Shown here piece by piece: positions 1 to 7,969 of a stretch of 64,000 nt of DNA (position 1 is its first letter; each line of letters opens with the position of its first letter). The translations under genes and the position numbers were made by a program. This stretch comes from Paenibacillus_D sp047238105 (GTDB lineage: Bacteria > Bacillota > Bacilli > Paenibacillales > Paenibacillaceae): positions 5,518,001 to 5,582,000 of the forward strand of contig NZ_JBDFMD010000001.1 of assembly GCF_047238105.1 (NCBI RefSeq). The letters are read 5' to 3'. The notes under the pieces were generated by a model. The model had not been told where the DNA came from, did no database searches, and saw nothing but the letters and a program-made list of their open reading frames with translations.

Positions 1-261
1 GACCATGTGGAGGACTATCACCGCGTCATCGAGGTGGCTTCCGGCATCCCGGTGCTGGTGCGGGGCGGCGGCCGCGCCTCGGACGAAGAGATCGTCACCC
101 GTACCGTCAACCTGATGGAGCAGGGAGCTGCCGGCATCGTCTATGGCCGCAATGTCATCCAGCATCCGCATCCCGGCCGGATGACACGCGCGCTTATGGG
201 CATTGTGCATAAGAACGACGGTGCGGATCAAGCGCTGGCCGTTCTAAGAGGGGAGGCATAG
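1..261 (+). CDS. Class I (DhnA/LsrF-type) aldolase, C-terminal part
   Basis: The frame is open from base 1, so the N-terminus lies outside the window. The visible 86 residues carry the end of a TIM barrel: a strand with IPVLVRGGG, then EGAAGIVYGRNVIQHPHP, the phosphate-binding end typical of DhnA-type class I fructose-bisphosphate aldolases and LsrF. The catalytic lysine would lie upstream and cannot be seen. It is followed after 5 bases by the dehydrogenase gene, in an operon that also encodes a PfkB kinase and an aldose isomerase, so it probably cleaves the phosphorylated ketose made by those enzymes. The substrate is not identifiable from this fragment. Confidence 0.8.
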   Translation, partial: DHVEDYHRVIEVASGIPVLVRGGGRASDEEIVTRTVNLMEQGAAGIVYGRNVIQHPHPGRMTRALMGIVHKNDGADQALAVLRGEA

Positions 262-266
262 ATCCT

Positions 267-1427
267 ATGAGCAAACGTGTGATCCGATTCGGCGTCATCG
301 GCTGCGGCTTGATGGGCAAGGAGTTTGCCAGTGCGGCAGCGCGGTGGCTTCATCTGACCGGGGTTGATTTTGTCCCGGTCATCACGGCAGTATGCGATGC
401 CAATCCGGCCGCCACGGCCTGGTTTGAAGAAGCGGTGCCGAGTGTCAAGCGCTCCTATACGGACTACAAGGAACTGTTGGCAGATCCCGAGGTGGATGCG
501 GTGTATTGCGCGGTGCCCCATAACCTGCACGCAGACATCTATGCAGATATCATAAGAGCCGGCAAACATCTGCTCGGCGAGAAGCCGTTTGGCATCGACC
601 GCGAGGCCAATGCGGACATCATGCGGGTGATGGCAGAGCATCCCGAGGTTGTCGTCCGTTGTTCTTCGGAATTCCCGTTCTTCCCGGGGGCCATGCAGGT
701 GCTCCAGTGGGTAAAAGAAGGACGGTTTGGACGTATTATTGAGGTCGAAGCCGGTTTCTGGCACTCCAGCGACATGAATCCCGACAAGCCGATCAACTGG
801 AAGAGGAGAGTGGCTACAAACGGCGAATATGGTTGCATGGGCGATCTCGGCATGCATGTGCTGCATCTGCCGATGCGCTTCGGTTGGAGACCGCGCAATG
901 TCAGGTCGCTGCTGACGAAGGTAATGGAAGAGCGTCCGGACGGCAAGGGGGGCATGGCGCCTTGCGAGACATGGGACAATGCCATCCTGGCCTGCGAAGT
1001 GCGGACAGATGAGCAGTCGTTCCCGATGGTGCTCTCCACCAAGCGTATCGCACCGGGACATGCCAACACCTGGTTTATCCGTATCCAGGGCACGGCGTTC
1101 TCCGCCGAGTTTTCGACGAAAAATCCGAAGCAGGTGGCCTGGCTGCCTTATGAGCCGGGCGGAGAACAGGCGTGGCATGTCATGGACGCGCCGTATCAAT
1201 CGGCGTATGGCACGATTACAGGAGGCATTTTTGAATTTGGCTTCTCCGACTCTATCCTGCAGATGTGGGCAGCGTTCTGCGATGAGATCGCGAACGGTCG
1301 GGAGGGCATGAGCCAGCCGTTCCACTGCGCGACGCCGGAAGAGGCTGAGGGCAGTCACAAGGTATTTACTGCCGCGCTGGAGTCGGGGCGGACAGGAGCG
1401 ACCATCGAGCTTCACTGGGGGGAATAA
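267..1427 (+). CDS. Gfo/Idh/MocA family NAD(P)-dependent oxidoreductase
   Basis: 386 residues, the usual length for the family. The N-terminus has the Rossmann dinucleotide motif (VIGCGLMG, residues about 10-17) and the family EKP motif at residues 105-107 (GEKPFG). The C-terminal half is the alpha/beta substrate domain, with a conserved GDLGMHVLHLP segment. Such enzymes oxidise or reduce hydroxyls on sugars and cyclitols in the cytoplasm. It has a good ribosome binding site (GGGGAGG) and ends one base before the GTG of the kinase gene, so translation is probably coupled. In this operon it could oxidise a side-pathway sugar or feed the isomerase. The exact substrate is unknown. Confidence 0.9.
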   Translation: MSKRVIRFGVIGCGLMGKEFASAAARWLHLTGVDFVPVITAVCDANPAATAWFEEAVPSVKRSYTDYKELLADPEVDAVYCAVPHNLHADIYADIIRAGKHLLGEKPFGIDREANADIMRVMAEHPEVVVRCSSEFPFFPGAMQVLQWVKEGRFGRIIEVEAGFWHSSDMNPDKPINWKRRVATNGEYGCMGDLGMHVLHLPMRFGWRPRNVRSLLTKVMEERPDGKGGMAPCETWDNAILACEVRTDEQSFPMVLSTKRIAPGHANTWFIRIQGTAFSAEFSTKNPKQVAWLPYEPGGEQAWHVMDAPYQSAYGTITGGIFEFGFSDSILQMWAAFCDEIANGREGMSQPFHCATPEEAEGSHKVFTAALESGRTGATIELHWGE

Positions 1428-1428
1428 C

Positions 1429-2616
1429 GTGACAAAGCTGGTACTACCCTATCCCGTCATCGCAGCGGGACATGTATGTCTGGACATCATCCCTGCCATT
1501 ACGGGCGCTTCCTTCGGTCTCGTACCAGGCAAGCTGGTCAATGTAGGCGAAGCCATGCTGTCGACGGGCGGGTCGGTACCCAATACCGGCCTGGCCCTGC
1601 ACCGGCTGGGCGTGCCTGTCAGGCTGATGGGCAAAGTCGGCGGCGACGCCTTCGGAGAAGCGATCCTGACGGCGATCCGGCAGGAGCACCAGGGGCTCGC
1701 AGACGGCATGATCGTGGCGCCGGGCGAGGCGAGCTCCTACTCGATCGTCATCAGTCCGCCGGGCGTCGACCGGATGTTCCTGCACTGCACCGGAGCCAAC
1801 GATACGTTCGGAGCAGATGATGTGGGCAGCGAGGAATTGGAGGCGGCAGGACTGTTCCATTATGGCTATCCGCCGCTCATGCGGAGGATGTATGAGAAGG
1901 AAGGGGCGGAGCTGGCCCGTCTCATGCAGCAAGCCAAGGCGGCCGGAGTGACGACCTCGCTTGATATGGCCAAGCCCGATCCGGATGGGCCCTCGGGACA
2001 AGTAAACTGGAGACGGCTTCTGGAGGCTGTCCTCCCGTCGGTGGATCTCTTCCTGCCCAGCCTGGAGGAACTGCTGTATATGCTGCGCAGGAGCACGTAC
2101 GAGGACATGGTGCGGTCTTACGGGGCGGAAGGGCTGATCGATCAGGTGGACGGCGAACTCTTGCACGGGCTTGCCGGGGAGCTGTTGGCGATGGGGGCGG
2201 CTATAGCAGTAATCAAGCTGGGCGAGCACGGGTTGTACATGCGGACGACGGATAGCGCTGCAAGGCTCGCAGAGACTGGCCGGTACGCGCCGGCAAGCCC
2301 GGAGTCGTGGCAGAGCCGCGAGCTGTATGCGCCATGCTTTCAGGTCGCGGTCGCAGGTACGACGGGCGCTGGCGACTGTACGATCGCGGGCTTCCTGGCA
2401 GCCTTCATCCTGGGCTGCGGGCCGGAAGACACGATTATTGGAGCTGTAGGCACGGGAGCCTGCAATGTCGAACGACAGGATGCGATCAGCGGCATCCCGG
2501 CCTGGGAAGACGTCCGGCAGCGCGTGGTTTCGGGATGGCGGCAACATGAGCCGCGGCTGCGGCTGCCAGATTATAAGCCCGACGACAAGTCAGGTGCGAC
2601 AATCTATCGGCGGTAG
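1429..2616 (+). CDS. PfkB-family carbohydrate kinase
   Basis: 395 residues from a GTG start preceded by a GGGGGG ribosome binding site. The N-terminal PfkB signature region is visible (GGSVPNTGLALHRLGVP, then GKVGGDAFG), and the C-terminal anion-hole/catalytic motif is AGTTGAGDCTIAGFL with catalytic Asp316. The family phosphorylates sugars or nucleosides with ATP. It lies between the dehydrogenase and an aldose-ketose isomerase, with an aldolase upstream, so the likely role is phosphorylating a ketose before aldol cleavage. It is somewhat longer than a ribokinase (about 310 residues), with extra sequence in the middle third (about residues 215-300). The substrate is inferred only from neighbours. 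Confidence 0.88.
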   Translation: MTKLVLPYPVIAAGHVCLDIIPAITGASFGLVPGKLVNVGEAMLSTGGSVPNTGLALHRLGVPVRLMGKVGGDAFGEAILTAIRQEHQGLADGMIVAPGEASSYSIVISPPGVDRMFLHCTGANDTFGADDVGSEELEAAGLFHYGYPPLMRRMYEKEGAELARLMQQAKAAGVTTSLDMAKPDPDGPSGQVNWRRLLEAVLPSVDLFLPSLEELLYMLRRSTYEDMVRSYGAEGLIDQVDGELLHGLAGELLAMGAAIAVIKLGEHGLYMRTTDSAARLAETGRYAPASPESWQSRELYAPCFQVAVAGTTGAGDCTIAGFLAAFILGCGPEDTIIGAVGTGACNVERQDAISGIPAWEDVRQRVVSGWRQHEPRLRLPDYKPDDKSGATIYRR

Positions 2617-2673
2617 GAGAGCAGGAGGACAGCATCTATGCAGTCCACTAGCGAACAGAAGGAGGCAACAAGC

Positions 2674-3222
2674 ATGTTGAAACGCAGTCAAGTCAAAGCA
2701 GCCCAAGAGAGGACAGCCCAGTTCCTGCACGAAGCAGGCATCGTACTCTCGCCCGAGGAGCGCGAAGCGATCGAAGTGGCCTCGTTTGGCCTGGATGACC
2801 TGGAGACGCAAGGTCTGGAGATCGTAACGTATATCAATACCGAACGGTACTGCGCCAAAGAGCTCGTGTTGTTCCCACGGCAGACCTGTCCGGAACACAT
2901 GCATCCGCAGATCGGAGCCGATCCGGGCAAGATGGAGACGTTCAGGTGTCGCTCCGGCTCCGTGTATCTGTATGTAGAAGGGGAGGCTGTGGAGCCGATC
3001 CAGGCCGTGATTCCGGCTAAGAGCGAGGCGTACTATACAGTAAGGTGCGAGATCGTCCTGCACCCCGGCCAGCAGTATACGATCCCGCCAGGGACACTGC
3101 ACTGGTTTCAGGCAGGAGAGCAGGGCGCAGTCGTGTCCGAATTTTCGAGCACGAGTCGTGATGAGCACGATATCTTCACGGATCCTCATATCGCACGGAT
3201 CCCGGTTATCGCCGAGGACTGA
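2674..3222 (+). CDS. D-lyxose/D-mannose ketol-isomerase family cupin
   Basis: 182 residues. I chose ATG 2674 because AAGGAGG sits 7 bases before it; an in-frame ATG at 2638 would add 12 residues and has no such site. It matches the D-lyxose isomerase cupin family: EHMHPQIGADPGKMETF carries His75, His77, Lys86 and Glu88, and GTLHWFQAGE carries His143. These correspond to the metal-binding His-His-Glu-His set of the family. The reaction is aldose-ketose isomerisation (D-lyxose/D-xylulose, D-mannose/D-fructose or related). In this operon it probably makes the ketose for the PfkB kinase. The epimerase gene starts 4 bases downstream. Confidence 0.88.
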   Translation: MLKRSQVKAAQERTAQFLHEAGIVLSPEEREAIEVASFGLDDLETQGLEIVTYINTERYCAKELVLFPRQTCPEHMHPQIGADPGKMETFRCRSGSVYLYVEGEAVEPIQAVIPAKSEAYYTVRCEIVLHPGQQYTIPPGTLHWFQAGEQGAVVSEFSSTSRDEHDIFTDPHIARIPVIAED

Positions 3223-3226
3223 AGCG

Positions 3227-4309
3227 ATGCAGCTATACGGCAGAGAGTGGACGCGCAGAGAGCTGGAGATGCATGTGGGGCGGCTGGAGCAGGTCGGTGG
3301 CGTGCGACGATTCACAGGCGCAGACGGACCGGAAGCGGGTATGGACTTCATCCAGGTCCGGACGGGAGCGGGTTTGTCGTATATGGTCACGCCGACGAAG
3401 GGACTGGATATCTCCCTCGCGGAGTACGGCGGCATCCCGATCAGCTGGCAATCGGCGGGGGGAGATGTTCACCCGATGTTCTACGAACCGGATGGCGCGG
3501 GATGGCTGCGCACCGCCTCAGGCGGACTGATGATGACGTGCGGACTCATGCATGCCGGCAGCCCGTCCACCTATGAAGGCCGTTCGTACGGTCTTCATGG
3601 GCGCGCGCATCACACACCTGCCAGGCATGTCTGCGCAGAGGGGAACTGGGCGGGGGAAGAATATGAGATGGTGATCCGCGGGACCGTCGAGGAGTCGATG
3701 CTCTTCGGCGGCCATTTGCGGTTGAGGAGGGAAATCCGCTCCCGGCTCGGACACAATGCGATCCGCATCATCGATCGGGTCGAAAACGCGGGCTTTGAGC
3801 CGGTCCCCCATATGATGCTCTACCATTTCAACTTCGGGTATCCGCTGCTCTCAGAGCACACCGCCATCAGGTTCCCGGAAGGCTCCACTGCCACTGGCAT
3901 AGGCGGGGCAGCACGCGAAGGACACAAGGGGTTCCAACAGCCGCAGTCCGGCATCGGCGAGAGTGTCTATTACCATGAGCCGATCGGGTCGGATTCGGCG
4001 TCGGTGACATTGACGCAGCCCTATTTTCCCCAGGCGGGGGGAGCCGGGGTGCCGGTCTCGGTTACCTTGGAATGGTCGGCACATACGCTGCCCCGGCTCG
4101 TACAGTGGAAGATGCCTGGCGCAGGCGTCTACGCGCTCGGTCTGGAGCCCTCGAACTGCGGTGTCGAAGGCAGAGCAGCGGAAGCGGCAAGCAGGGGCAT
4201 CCCCATGCTGCAGCCTGGCGAAGAGGTCATGTACACATTGGGGTTGAATGTGGAGGCCTTTCCCGGCAATAATGGAACAAGAGATCGGATTAAGGATAAT
4301 GGGAGTTGA
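3227..4309 (+). CDS. DUF4432 family aldose 1-epimerase-like protein
   Basis: 360 residues from ATG 3227, four bases after the isomerase stop. The frame is open upstream to 3158, but that would overlap the isomerase by 65 bases. The sequence is of the galactose-mutarotase superfamily, DUF4432 branch: TPTKGLDISLAEYGG near residue 55, SGGLMMTCGLMHAGSP and YGLHGRAHH around 105-125, and LGLEPSNCG near the end. Such proteins interconvert sugar anomers or bind sugar phosphates. Coupled to an isomerase, it probably supplies the right anomer for ring opening. Activity of the DUF4432 branch is poorly established, so the function is inferred from fold and context. Confidence 0.8.
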   Translation: MQLYGREWTRRELEMHVGRLEQVGGVRRFTGADGPEAGMDFIQVRTGAGLSYMVTPTKGLDISLAEYGGIPISWQSAGGDVHPMFYEPDGAGWLRTASGGLMMTCGLMHAGSPSTYEGRSYGLHGRAHHTPARHVCAEGNWAGEEYEMVIRGTVEESMLFGGHLRLRREIRSRLGHNAIRIIDRVENAGFEPVPHMMLYHFNFGYPLLSEHTAIRFPEGSTATGIGGAAREGHKGFQQPQSGIGESVYYHEPIGSDSASVTLTQPYFPQAGGAGVPVSVTLEWSAHTLPRLVQWKMPGAGVYALGLEPSNCGVEGRAAEAASRGIPMLQPGEEVMYTLGLNVEAFPGNNGTRDRIKDNGS

Positions 4310-4313
4310 AGAC

Positions 4314-5069
4314 ATGGCAGGTGCGTGGAATGCAAGGCAGCAGCAAATTGTGGATCGGCTCCAGACGGATGGCGAGATTCGTCTGCATGATCTGAAGTCA
4401 GCCTTCTCCGTGACGGAGATGACGATACGCCGCGATCTGGAGAAGCTTGAACAGGCGGGCTTGCTGCGCCGTACATTTGGCGGTGCGATCCTGGCGGACA
4501 GAGATGTTGCGCTGAAGGATCGCGTCAGTGTAATGACCGAAGAGAAGATCAGCATCGGCCGCATGGCGGCTGCACTCATCCAGAGTGGAGATTATGTCTT
4601 TATTGACGGCGGCTCCACAACCTATGAGCTGGCCCGGGCACTCAAGCCCGGTCTGGACATTACAGTCGTGACCAACGCGCTGAATGTGGCCGGCGTGCTC
4701 CAGGATAAAGGCATCCCGGCGATCGTCTCGGGCGGCATGATCCTGGAAGCGACCTCGACGCTTATCGGTCCGTTTGCTGAACAGCTGGTCGGCTCCATGG
4801 CCTATACGCGTATATTCCTGGGTACGACCGGCGTGTCGGCCCAGCATGGCTTCAGCAACTCCAATATGTACGAGACACAGATCAAGAGAGCCGCGATCAG
4901 GCAGACGTCCGAAGTGAACATCCTGGCGGACCACACCAAATTCGGGGCGAAGGAGCTGCTCTCCTTCGCCCGGCTTTCTGAAGCTAACCGCCTGATCACA
5001 GATGCTTCCCCGGACCACCAGCTCCTGTCGGCGTGCAAGGAGGCTGACATGGAAGTCACCGTGGCCTAG
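4314..5069 (+). CDS. DeoR-family transcriptional regulator
   Basis: 251 residues from ATG 4314, preceded by GGGAG at a good distance; in-frame ATGs at 4248, 4272 and 4299 are worse placed. The N-terminal DeoR helix-turn-helix spans about residues 6-58 (RQQQIVDRLQTDGEIRLHDL, then VTEMTIRRDLEKLEQAGLLRRTFGGA). The C-terminal sugar-phosphate sensor domain includes VFIDGGSTTYELA, VVTNALNVA and DHTKFG. Family members usually repress the catabolic operon they belong to and are relieved by a phosphorylated intermediate. It is the last gene of the operon and lies 5 bases after the epimerase, so autoregulation is likely. Confidence 0.93.
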   Translation: MAGAWNARQQQIVDRLQTDGEIRLHDLKSAFSVTEMTIRRDLEKLEQAGLLRRTFGGAILADRDVALKDRVSVMTEEKISIGRMAAALIQSGDYVFIDGGSTTYELARALKPGLDITVVTNALNVAGVLQDKGIPAIVSGGMILEATSTLIGPFAEQLVGSMAYTRIFLGTTGVSAQHGFSNSNMYETQIKRAAIRQTSEVNILADHTKFGAKELLSFARLSEANRLITDASPDHQLLSACKEADMEVTVA

Positions 5070-5132
5070 CAGATTGGTGAAAAAGTGCCGGAAGTGGGGC
5101 GGAATTGTCCTGGAGAAGCGGAGCGTTCGCCT

Positions 5133-5188
5133 TGGTTCCCGGAATTCAACCTCAACCAGAGGTTATGATTCAAGAATTCTGGGAACCA
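5133..5188. repeat. Long imperfect inverted repeat between convergent genes
   Basis: TGGTTCCCGGAATTC (5133-5147) pairs with GAATTCTGGGAACCA (5174-5188), 15 base pairs with one G-T pair. Inside is a second stem, AACCTC (5148-5153) with GAGGTT (5159-5164). There is no T-run on either side, so it is not a canonical terminator. It may end or stabilise both convergent transcripts, or be the remnant of a small element. Confidence 0.6.
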
Positions 5189-5256
5189 CAGCGATCGGAA
5201 GGACGATCCGCACAACGTAGGCCTCATTTTCACCACGCTTCTAGCAGAGTGAGAGC

Positions 5257-7602
5257 TCAGGAATTCCGGTACTGGGTCGGCGTCCGGCCCAGTTTGCGTT
5301 TGAAGATCGTATAAAAGGAATTCATGGCGCTGAATCCCGTCCTGGCAGCGATTTCTTCCATGGGAAGCTCCGTATTGCGCAGCAGTTCCGTCACTTTCTC
5401 CAGACGCTGTTCGTTGATGTAGTCCGACAGGGACTGCTTGGTGGCTTCTTTGAACGACTGCCTCACGTAGATCACCGACAGCTTCAAGGCATCTGCGATG
5501 GATTTGGTAGACAGATTCGGATTGGTCAAGTCCTCCTGGACGAGCTGGATAATCTGGGCGATCAACTCCTGGTTCCGGTTGTTGCCGATCGTCTGCCGGG
5601 CTGAAGTCCGGATCGCGTTGCGCAGCAGCTCTGCCATCCAGTCGGCAAAAGCCTCGATCGTCTCGAGCTGCTGCAACAGGTTGTCGAGCTGTGTCAGCGA
5701 GCCTGTTGCCGGGATGTCAGTATCCAGATCCATCTGATGGATAGTTTTGGAGAAATTGACGAGCAGCATCATAATGGCCAACCGCGCGTTGGCAAAGGAA
5801 TAAGCCCGCAGCTGCATGATGAGCCGATCGAAATGCTGCAGGGCTTCTTTTTCATGACCTAGCCGGAGTTCATTCATCAGCAGCCGTTCGATTTCTTCTG
5901 GATACTGAAAGGACGGTTCGCCGAGCGCATGGCCTGTCATGCCGTGCTGGAGATGGATGTGCGCGGGACCTTTCAAGAATCGCTCATTGGAATGTTCAAA
6001 GGTCCGTACGTATTGATGGTGCAGGTCTGCGCTGCTTTCGACAATATCGCTGATGACAACGGTAAGCGACAGCGACAGAAATTCCTCCACCCGCGACTGA
6101 ATGACGCGTGACAATTCCTGCAGTTCCTCGGTATGATCCCCGACAGCGTCCACTATGGCCACCAGATGGTCGCTTCGCATATCCACCATTTCCAGAGCCA
6201 TATGGCCGCCCAGCACCTCTTCGACGATGTTGCCTGCCGCATAACGCAGCAGCCCTTGGTCAAACGCATTGTAGGCGCCCAGAAACTGCTGATAGCCGTC
6301 GATCCGAAGCAAGATCATGGCAAGGGATACGTTCGATATCGACAGTCCGTGCTTCCGGAACTGCTCTCCCAGCGCGGCCTGATCGTACTGCGAGGGATAG
6401 GTCAGCAGATCCTTCAAAAAATGATTGCGCGATGCCTGGCGAGATTGCAGGCGTTCATTCGTCAGCTCCGAGATCCGCATCTTCTGATGGCGCAGCGCGC
6501 TGGTGACGAGCGTAAACTCATCGAGATCCCTGGAGTCGGGCGTCACCGGCGTCTGTTGACCGGCATACTGCACGGTCGCATCCTTGACCAGGGCGCGTAT
6601 CGGGCTGTACAGCTTCCTGGAGACCATCCAGCCGACGATCAGCGCGGCGATCAGGATAAAACAGTAGAACCAGATGGTAACGGTCTGTGTCTTGCGGACA
6701 TTCATGAACACCTGATCGATAGGAATGGTCTGAGCGATTACCCAATCACTGATGCCCGAGAAACTAAGATAGGCATAGACATGCAGCAGGTCCTCGCTGT
6801 GATCCGAACGCCAGCCCGACTGGGGGCCGCCCAGCGGCCAATGCGCCGTACCCGGCGAGAGGAACTGCACGGGATCGGGACTGGAGATAATCTGTTGATC
6901 TTCATTGAGAATGACGATATCGCCATTAGAGCTCTCATATGTATTGGTGAAATAGGTGTGAATAAAATCCGCATCGAGATTGACAATCATCGCGGAGCCG
7001 GGCGCACCGGTCTCATACATCAAAACGATCGTGATGTAGTTGCGGATGACCGGCAAGGTATTATTTACGGCATCAAGCTTGCGCACGAAGTACTTGACGT
7101 ACAGTTTTTGCCCGTTCGGTGAAACGGCACTCTCCACCTGCTCCATCAGCTCCAAGCCTTCCTGATCATAGAAGGTCTCCATGGGAGCAAGACCCGAGTT
7201 GGTATCGAGCACTTGTCCCGAATAGGTGTTGACAAGGTAGATCGAATCGGCGAAGGAGATATCCTGCTTTGCCTGCTTCAGCTTCTGCCAGGTCATCAGA
7301 TCCCGCTCCGGGTCGGTCGAGGCGGATAGTGCATACGTCATCATATCGGGATCGGCCGAGGTGCGCAGAGCCGACAGGGACACCGAATTCATTATGTACG
7401 CCAGACTGGCGGCTTTTTCTTCCAGGAGGACCTGCACATTGTTGCCGATCTCCTGAACCGACGAACGGGAGAATTGACTGTAAAGAAAAAACGTGCTGAT
7501 CGTCATCGAGCCGATGCAAAGACAGATTAAGGAGATCAGGATGCGGATAAAGGTCTGGTGATGCTGTAGCACGCGGAGCAGCGATGGTCTAGGTGAAGTC
7601 AT
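5257..7602 (-). CDS. Membrane-anchored AraC-family regulator with extracellular sensor domain
   Basis: 781 residues. A membrane segment lies near residues 20-43 (ILISLICLCIGSMTISTFFL), then an extracytoplasmic Cache-like region to about 300, a second membrane segment near 303-325 (WFYCFILIAALIVGWMV), a cytoplasmic linker, and a C-terminal AraC double helix-turn-helix (about 675-781, ending FKRKLGRTPTQYRNS). This is the YesS/LplR-type one-component layout: outside sensing of a sugar or its bound form and direct DNA binding. It is divergent from the ABC permease/binding protein/glycosidase cluster and is the likely activator of that locus. A cre-like site lies just upstream of its start, suggesting CcpA control. 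Confidence 0.9.
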   Translation of the reverse strand: MTSPRPSLLRVLQHHQTFIRILISLICLCIGSMTISTFFLYSQFSRSSVQEIGNNVQVLLEEKAASLAYIMNSVSLSALRTSADPDMMTYALSASTDPERDLMTWQKLKQAKQDISFADSIYLVNTYSGQVLDTNSGLAPMETFYDQEGLELMEQVESAVSPNGQKLYVKYFVRKLDAVNNTLPVIRNYITIVLMYETGAPGSAMIVNLDADFIHTYFTNTYESSNGDIVILNEDQQIISSPDPVQFLSPGTAHWPLGGPQSGWRSDHSEDLLHVYAYLSFSGISDWVIAQTIPIDQVFMNVRKTQTVTIWFYCFILIAALIVGWMVSRKLYSPIRALVKDATVQYAGQQTPVTPDSRDLDEFTLVTSALRHQKMRISELTNERLQSRQASRNHFLKDLLTYPSQYDQAALGEQFRKHGLSISNVSLAMILLRIDGYQQFLGAYNAFDQGLLRYAAGNIVEEVLGGHMALEMVDMRSDHLVAIVDAVGDHTEELQELSRVIQSRVEEFLSLSLTVVISDIVESSADLHHQYVRTFEHSNERFLKGPAHIHLQHGMTGHALGEPSFQYPEEIERLLMNELRLGHEKEALQHFDRLIMQLRAYSFANARLAIMMLLVNFSKTIHQMDLDTDIPATGSLTQLDNLLQQLETIEAFADWMAELLRNAIRTSARQTIGNNRNQELIAQIIQLVQEDLTNPNLSTKSIADALKLSVIYVRQSFKEATKQSLSDYINEQRLEKVTELLRNTELPMEEIAARTGFSAMNSFYTIFKRKLGRTPTQYRNS

Positions 7603-7625
7603 GAATGCAGCTATCCCCCCAATTA

Positions 7626-7639
7626 AGAAAACGCTTTAT
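7626..7639 (-). promoter_or_regulatory. cre-like catabolite-repression site
   Basis: On the minus strand the site reads ATAAAGCGTTTTCT, which fits the fixed positions of the B. subtilis cre consensus TGWAANCGNTNWCA except the first two and last. It lies between a TATAAT-like element (near 7651) and the start codon of the AraC sensor at 7602, where bound CcpA would block transcription. Assigned by motif only. Confidence 0.4.
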
Positions 7640-7855
7640 ATATAGGCCATATTATATCACCTTTACCGCTGTCTTTTTCGTTCGTTGGCCCATCTTATTG
7701 CGATCTGAGCAAAATCTTTGCTTTTTGGAGCGTGCGGTATGTGGTTTTGGAACCTTCATCTTCGGTTTTGGTAGGTGGTCAAGCCCGGTCCGATCGGGAT
7801 TTCGTCCAGGGGAGACGGCTGTTCTTCGGTTCTTGAAGGATGCCTTTTGTTTTGG

Positions 7856-7903
7856 CGATTGTCAGCTGTCTGGCCGGGTTGTTAAGGTGGGTTATGACAA
7901 TCG
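7856..7903. promoter_or_regulatory. Spaced 9-bp inverted repeat, candidate operator
   Basis: CGATTGTCA (7856-7864) and TGACAATCG (7895-7903) are perfect inverted copies about 39 bases apart centre to centre, 67 bases before the permease start. The first half contains TTGTCA, which could act as a -35 box with TAAGGT as -10 after 18 bases. A plausible target for the divergent AraC sensor, not shown to be one. Confidence 0.4.
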
Positions 7904-7954
7904 AATCCGGGTCAGGCGCATTGCAGACGGCAGGTGCTGCCGGCCGGATCCAGC

Positions 7955-7963
7955 AGGAGGAGG
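7955..7963 (+). promoter_or_regulatory. Strong ribosome binding site deciding a TTG start
   Basis: AGGAGGAGG lies 6 bases before TTG 7970, in frame with the permease. The other in-frame starts (TTG region at 7934, ATG 8042) have no comparable site. Confidence 0.65.
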
Positions 7964-7969
7964 ACGCAG

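Larger units (their letters stand above)
7603..7969. other. Divergent regulatory region of the GH28/GH38 locus
   Basis: 367 bases with no convincing gene. The open frames here lack ribosome binding sites and protein-like composition. It holds a TATAAT-like element and a cre-like site for the minus-strand regulator, and a 9-bp inverted repeat upstream of the permease gene (both listed separately). Its middle part (about 7680-7850) is T- and G-rich on the plus strand, and I see no further structure in it. Confidence 0.6.

Noticed and set aside
5133..5188. Canonical terminator
   Set aside because: The stem is strong, but there is no T-run on either strand and the spacing is large, so it is listed as a repeat.
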